The notes under the pieces are model-generated. The model made no database searches. It saw only the letters and a program-made list of their open reading frames with translations, and was not told the DNA's origin. From Notospermus geniculatus (Eukaryota > Nemertea > Pilidiophora > Heteronemertea > Lineidae), in contig NMRB01000472.1 in the NCBI GenBank assembly GCA_002633025.1, positions 101,867 through 165,866 on the forward strand: a stretch of 64,000 nucleotides of DNA, read 5' to 3'. This document shows, piece after piece, positions 58,144 through 64,000 of the stretch (the stretch's first letter is position 1; each line of letters starts with the position of its first letter). Both the position numbers and the translations under genes were made by a program.

Positions 58144-61100
58144 CAAATTTATTCGGGCCGGGAATTGTTTATGATTGACAGCGACGATAAACTTGACAGA
58201 TTCAAGCGAATCTTGTGGTGCTATAGGCTGGAAATTATCTGTAACGCATTTCTAAATATTTCCCACCCAATTTATTAATTTTCGTTCCAATAAACTAATT
58301 TTTTAGAGCGATTAGTTTTTATTCGAAACTGCGGCTAAGGACAGGTGATTAGTTGTTGTTGCAGTCGCAGGATATAGAAACTGGTTCCCATTTCCGAACG
58401 AGCCTCCACCTGATCGAAGCTGCACTGTCTTCAGGCAGGCGTTGCATTTCGTCCCACATTACCGATTTTGAGCCCTTCTTTTCATGTCAGAGGGTTTGAG
58501 CCCATGAATCACCCTGCTCCCTTATAGTTTTGAAGCTCAACTACACCTTCGGAGTATACAGGGCCTAGCTACTGAGATGAGATAAGTGGAGGTTTACACA
58601 GAGTGTTGCATGCACCCAAGAATTAATTTTCTCCTCTTTTCCAGCTACTGGCCAATGGTTTGTCCCAGCTGTGCGGGGCGATGTTCCCCCAGGATGTGCC
58701 GCCTATGGTTTCATCTGCGATGGTACAAGAATTCTTGTATTTGGTGGAATGGTCGAATATGGCAAATATTCAAATGAGCTTTACGAATTGCAAGCGAGTC
58801 GTTGGGAGTGGAAGCGGATAAAACCGAAACCTCCCAAAAGTAGTCCTCCACCATGCCCCCGACTTGGTAAGTGATTCGACTGGTTATTCTCTTGCCTTGG
58901 AGCATTGGAAGAAGGAGATCCTTGATTGATGCAATATTTCATATATTTTGGAGTCTCTTAGAATGTTGTTCTTGAATTTGAAGAACCAGTCATTTCATTT
59001 CATGTTTTTGCAGGTCACAGCTTTACACTTTGTGGGAGCAAAGCTTTTTTGTTTGGCGGTTTAGCAAATGACAGTGAAGATCCAAAAAATAACATACCGA
59101 GGTATGTATTTCAAAAATAATTTGACCATCACATGTTGGACACTGATGCCAATTAATAATATGTAAAGATCAGTGATCTCGTGAACTCACGCAGCCGTTA
59201 CCTAATCGGGGGGAGACCCCCCGAACCCCCCCTTTCTGGGGGAGACCCCCAGACCCCCCTTTTGAGGCCTGCGGCCGGCTGGCCTCTGGGCCTGTTCCTG
59301 CAAATGATGTTTTTCGTGACGCCGCGCACCGTGACGTGACGTCGTGACGTGACGCGGCAGACGGCTGATTCCGGCCGCGGTGGAAAGGATGATGGTTTAC
59401 GACATCCACAAAATCGCCATATTGCGTCAAGGTGTTGAGATTCACGGACTACACATCTCTGTATTGATTTTTCCATTGAATTTTGTAGATTTTTTTACAC
59501 ACACGTAACCATTAGACTCACTTCGTGAGCCGCTTCGCGGCTCACTGCGTGAGTTATTAACCTTGGCTGTTATGGTCGCTTCTTCTCTCGAAGACCTGTT
59601 GTTGACTTGAACCAGCCACCAGTCCCTTCTTAACCATTGGTATTTACTCTTGGCTCCGTGAAGAGCTTCACGACCTCATAACATCTTTTCCAGATATCTC
59701 AATGATTTGTATGCGTTGGAGCTGAAGCCGAACTCAAGTGCCATGACATGGGATATGCCAGCTACTGTTGGGCAACCCCCTCCACCTCGAGAATCACATT
59801 CAGCCGCAGCTTTCTGTGACAAGAGTGGAATCCGTTCTCGGTTGATTATCTATGGAGGAATGAGTGGTTGCAGGCTTGGTGATCTGTGGATGTATGAAAT
59901 CGGTAAGTCATAACTGAATTCTGGAGATTCCTCCCAGATTGTGAGGAGAAATCGGGGCTTGAAGAAGGCCTATGTCAAATTTATCCTTCCTTTTTCAGAA
60001 ACACTAACGTGGACAAAACCTGTCGTACAGGGAATCTCACCTCTGCCGAGGAGTTTACATTCCGCTACCGTCATTGGCAACAGGATGTTTGTGTTTGGTG
60101 GATGGGTACCACTGGTCATGGATGATGTCAAGGTCCCTACACATGAGAAGGAGTGGAAGTGTACAAACACTCTGGCATCCCTCAATCTAGGTGGGTACAT
60201 GGGTACACAGTTCTAATCTATTCCTGTGCGTGGTTGAGTCGGTCTCTTTGCTTGGTTGAGTGCATCTTCAAGATGGCTTGTTCTGGAAACTCAGTTTTAT
60301 TGCTCAACAATCTATCCAGCACTAAGTGAAAGACAGATGTGATGTCCTCTGTCTTCGCAACATATGCTGTTTTATGTTAATACAACTGTAATTCTGATTG
60401 CTACCTGTTTCCTGTATTGGGAGTGTCTCATACAATCACTGTCGTGTGCATTTCCAGATACGATGACTTGGGAACCTCTGGCCATGGAGGTGTTCGAAGA
60501 CGCCCTTCCCCGTGCTCGAGCTGGACACTGTGCTGTTGCCATTCACTCCAGGTTGTATATCTGGAGTGGGAGAGACGGTTACAGGAAGGCCTGGAATAAC
60601 CAAGTGTGCTTCAAGGATCTCTGGTTCTTAGAAACAGGTACGAATCAAATTGTTGGCAAATTCCTGCCAATCTAACTGTAAATGTTTGCACTGGGGTTGT
60701 GAATGTGTTGCTGGCTTATTTGTTTCACCCCCCTTGATGTATGTGTTATCTTGTTTCCAGAGAAACCTCCAGGTCCATCAAAGGTTCAACTGGTGCGAGC
60801 AAGCACCACGACGTTAGAAGTTTGTTGGGGTGCAGTGCCAACTGCCGATGCCTACTTACTTCAGCTACAAAAGTATGACATGCCACCAACCCAGTCAACG
60901 ACACCAACTGGAATTCCCAGCACCAGTCCATTGGCGAAGGCGATTATGAACCAGGCACAGACACCTGGGACCCAACCGGGAACGATCAGATTAGGCACTT
61001 GTAAGTATTTTGATTATAATAGCTCCCCTCTCTCATTCAGTGTGTGGAAGAAAGTATGGGGACTGACTTTTAATGGTGGAAAGTATTGAGATTACTTTGT

Positions 61101-64000
61101 ATTTGATTTCAGCCCCATCCCAAGTGAGACCAGTGGGTACATCGACATTAGCTACATTGACGATGACGCCACCTCAAGCCATCCGAGCTCCACGACCACG
61201 CATCAATTCCCCTGTCACTGCTAACGCCCCTGGGGCCACCGTGAAAGTTGTTGGTACAACTGCAAGTGGGCAGCAGCTTGTGAGTGTGACAAAAGCTAGT
61301 GCTGTCACTTCGGTAAGTCCTGATCGTAATGTGGGTACTGTTAAGGACCATCATTTCAGTGTACCGTCAACTGCTCTCGCATCCATTCAGAAGGTTTCAA
61401 AAGATTCCACTAAGGATAAGAATAGACTGTGCAGCATAAGTAACACCATTTCAAGAAGCATCCGTTCCAGTTCCAGTTAAATCAATCAATTCGCTATCAT
61501 TTTCAGGCTGGTGCTCCAATGAGTGGTATCGCCGCTCTGGCTGCTGCTGCTGCCGCCACACAGAAGATCAGCACATCGGTAACAGGTGTGACCGGCACGG
61601 CATCCTCAGTCGGAGGGATCAAAGTTGTTACCCCGACTATTGTGTCACCTTCTGGGGTGAAGATGACCCCTGTGCAAGGAACTTTGAAGGGTAAGGCCAA
61701 ACTTAAAATAATCTCTGTACATGTCATAGTGATTTGAAGTTTAAAAGGTCTTGGTCTACTCAAGAGGCTTAGCTTCCTTGAAGGTGGATGCGTAGGCTCT
61801 TTGCTGGTTGACTTTCTTAGCAGCTTTGATCTGACATCTGTTTTGTTATTTTCCAGGCACCCTAACCCCTGGAACACAGACAGTACGACTTGGAACTCCA
61901 GGAACAACCATCTTGAAATCAGCACCCGGGTCAACCCCTGGCCAACAGAAACAGATTATAACAGTCCACAAGACTGGGGCAGTGACGAGTCAGCCACAGA
62001 TCGTCACGTTGGTGAAGACAACACAAGGCATGACTGTAGCTACGGTACGTCCCGAAGTCTTCACGAACACATTCCTTCTTCATTCTGTAGTACTAGTAGA
62101 GTTAACTCTAGTTGATCCAGATTCCACCGTTCTGAAATCCCATGAAAACCGTGGCAGATGGGATCATGTTGAATTTGGCAGCAGTATTTTCTAATTTTGC
62201 AAAAAACCAGTTCCTCCTACCATTCTTAGACGTTAACCCCTCTTGATACAAACACTTTGTATTGTCCACAACTTGTTCTTCATGTTTTCTCATTCTTCAT
62301 ATCATGTGATCGTCACGCTTACGGTACTTGTGTGTGGTTTTCTTTTAAATCTTCGTTTATTTTGTCCCTTTTTGGTGTTAGGTGTGAAAGCTCTGGGTGG
62401 CAGATTGTATCATTCCAAGACCACACTATCTGTTGCTTCGTTGGTATTTGTGCAATGAACCATTCGTCTTGTAGATGGTAGCATGAATTGCCTGAGATGA
62501 AGGAATTTTGAGACGCCCTTAATCCACAACTTCTGTGTGGCATAGAGAGCAACAGACTCAGTCACCACTGTTACCGCAGTTACTGTCTTCTGCTTTAGTT
62601 TATTGCTTTCTTTATACGATCAAATACTCCTTTGGTTACTGTTTTTGGAATTTGCTTCGGGAATTTGCATATTTTCGTGTTTGTCGTTCGCTTTGGCGTT
62701 TGGTAAATGATCCGTTGATTGGCATGTTAGTACCGTCTGACCCCTCTCTTCCGACAGATGCCCAAGGTCACGTTGCTCCAGTCGAAAGCCGCTGTCACTG
62801 GTTCACAAACTGTTCACACAGTGCAGGTACTCGATTTGTCATCAGCATGTCTACAATCATCTCTGTGTCAATTTAGGCTTTCCTTGCATGCTTATTTTCA
62901 ACGCTGTTGTCAATTTCAGGTTATTTTTTTTCTTCCCTTTGAGCTCATGGAACGTTGTGCTATATCCATGTTTAGAGATGAGACCAAGAGTTTTTGATAG
63001 TCGCCTTTTTTTGCTTCACCGCGAGATTTTTCGTCATTTTTCTTGCACGGGTTTTCTGAGGAGTCCCCTCTCTGTTGTGTGTGTGGTCTGTATATACGGA
63101 TGGATGATAAAATTGCTGAGGACATGAAGTCACTGACTCCAGTGGTTGTTGCTTAACATCCTTTCTTCAGTTGGAGTGGACTTGGGTCATTGAACAAGTG
63201 ACCAAGTCCTCCCCCTTGTAATATTTCACCCTGTAATAATATTCAAACTGATTCTTGATATGATGGTAAAGGTGAGTATCCAGGACATGAGCAGACGACA
63301 GCTTCTCGAACTCTTTGTTGACACTTGTACATTTGTCTAGGGAGCTAGTTCATGGGAGTTGTCTTACATACTTGTTTTTGCCACTTTTCTGATTCACTTT
63401 GGAAAACAAGGATGGGATGTCGCCCTTAGGACAAGTCTGTGTTGATCAGACCCCGTAGGGCTGGCATTCAAAGCTGACTATGACAAGCAGAAGAGTATAT
63501 GCCTGAGGCGTTCGTCACAACAATAATGCAAAGGTTGTTCCCATTAGAGTTGATGGGAAAACTTTCATGGGTTGATGCTTGATTTCAGACCAAGTCCGGG
63601 ATTCCACAAGGTGCCACCATCGTTAAGCTCGTCACCACACAAGGTAGCGCGAGTGGTAAACCCGCCATCATTACTTCTTCCACTCAACCGGGACAGACGC
63701 CATCAACCATATTGGGCATCAGCAGTGTACAACCTCAGGTAAGATGATCTTGACTCATTTGCCCCCAGAGTCCAGCAGATGGCATCTTCTGTCAAAATTT
63801 TCATGAAATTGGGAACTCGGTGTCCCTGCTTTCAACCTACTTGTAATGTGGTCATCTTTCCAGCAAACACAAGCCAAGAATTTATCTACCATCATCAAAA
63901 CCATACCAAGCTCAATGATCTCCATGGCCAAGTCACAAGGTATCACGACGACCTCTATTGGTGGCAAGCAAACCATCGTCATCGCTGCTCCCAAGAGTGG
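57559..64000 (+). CDS. HCFC1: Host cell factor 1 (N-terminal part, continues past window)
   Basis: In-phase exons: 57559-57718, 58645-58866, 59014-59101, 59694-59902, 59999-60190, 60458-60637, 60761-61000, 61113-61312, 61507-61690, 61857-62044, 62758-62826, 63589-63738 and 63864 onward, about 739 residues so far. It begins [20 protein letters not shown]. Kelch blades carry [71 protein letters not shown] and [18 protein letters not shown], to about residue 350. Then follows the first fibronectin-III strand set ([26 protein letters not shown]; the SAS1N part) and the Thr/Val/Pro-rich basic region. HCF-1 bridges transcription factors and chromatin modifiers. The exons at 62758 and 63589 are short and less certain. 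The proteolytic repeats and C-terminus lie outside. Confidence 0.95.
59170..59555. repeat. GC-rich element with hairpin end in HCFC1 intron 3
   Basis: GTGAACTCACGCAGCCG near the left end faces CGGCTCACTGCGTGAGTTAT at the right. The right end is itself a hairpin, CTCACTTCGTGAGCCGCTTCGCGGCTCACTGCGTGAG in two stems. Inside are GGGGGAGACCCCC-type blocks shared with 39540-39840 and GTGACGT repeats at 59329-59360. The intervening frames on the minus strand come from this composition. Confidence 0.55.

Overview
The window is animal nuclear DNA. Genes are split by many phase-consistent GT-AG introns, intergenic space is rich in small fold-back (MITE-like) elements, and the protein set is bilaterian (Apollo nuclease, capping protein alpha, nicolin, brambleberry, SLC26, TMEM187, HCF-1). 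Sequences are close enough to vertebrate orthologs to name, yet brambleberry, which mammals lack as far as I know, is present. A slowly evolving marine invertebrate (hemichordate, echinoderm, amphioxus or lophotrochozoan) fits; the sequence alone does not decide which. Five single N characters mark assembly joins. At least two of them have near-identical sequence on both sides, as expected when two haplotype ends were not merged.

Layout, left to right: part of an ELAPOR-like gene (minus, 1164-3714); CFAP276 (plus, 7740-10969) with three interchangeable last exons; DCLRE1B/Apollo (minus, 11654-13246, one coding exon); a YciH/SUI1-type protein (plus, 13933-14433); NICN1 (minus, 15081-17971, seven coding exons, complete); CAPZA (plus, 18431-21168, nine coding exons, complete); TRMU (minus, 24585-26619, first exon missing); brambleberry (plus, 28264-30600, six coding exons, complete); a gene-poor, repeat-rich stretch of about 14 kb that may be the first intron of the next gene; an SLC26 anion transporter (plus, 45233-53487, fourteen coding exons); TMEM187 (minus, 55982-56752); and the first part of HCFC1 (plus, 57559 to the window end).

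Gene order is informative. Ten of the eleven genes form five head-to-head pairs: ELAPOR/CFAP276, DCLRE1B/SUI1, NICN1/CAPZA, TRMU/brambleberry and TMEM187/HCFC1. For the last four the start codons are about 460-810 bp apart, suggesting shared bidirectional promoters. ELAPOR1/CFAP276 and TMEM187/HCFC1 are also divergent neighbours in human (1p13.3 and Xq28), so these pairs look ancient. ELAPOR1, CFAP276, DCLRE1B and CAPZA1 all map to human 1p13, so the left third of the window looks like a remnant of an ancestral linkage block.

The most novel items are the three tandem, phase-matched terminal exons of CFAP276; a 48-codon exon candidate kept almost unchanged in two diverged copies of a 2-kb segment upstream of SLC26, together with other short start exons that could splice in frame to that gene; YY1-type sites and a ZNF143/Staf-type site at HCFC1; and a family of hairpin elements whose ends read like GGCC..ATTCATAA.
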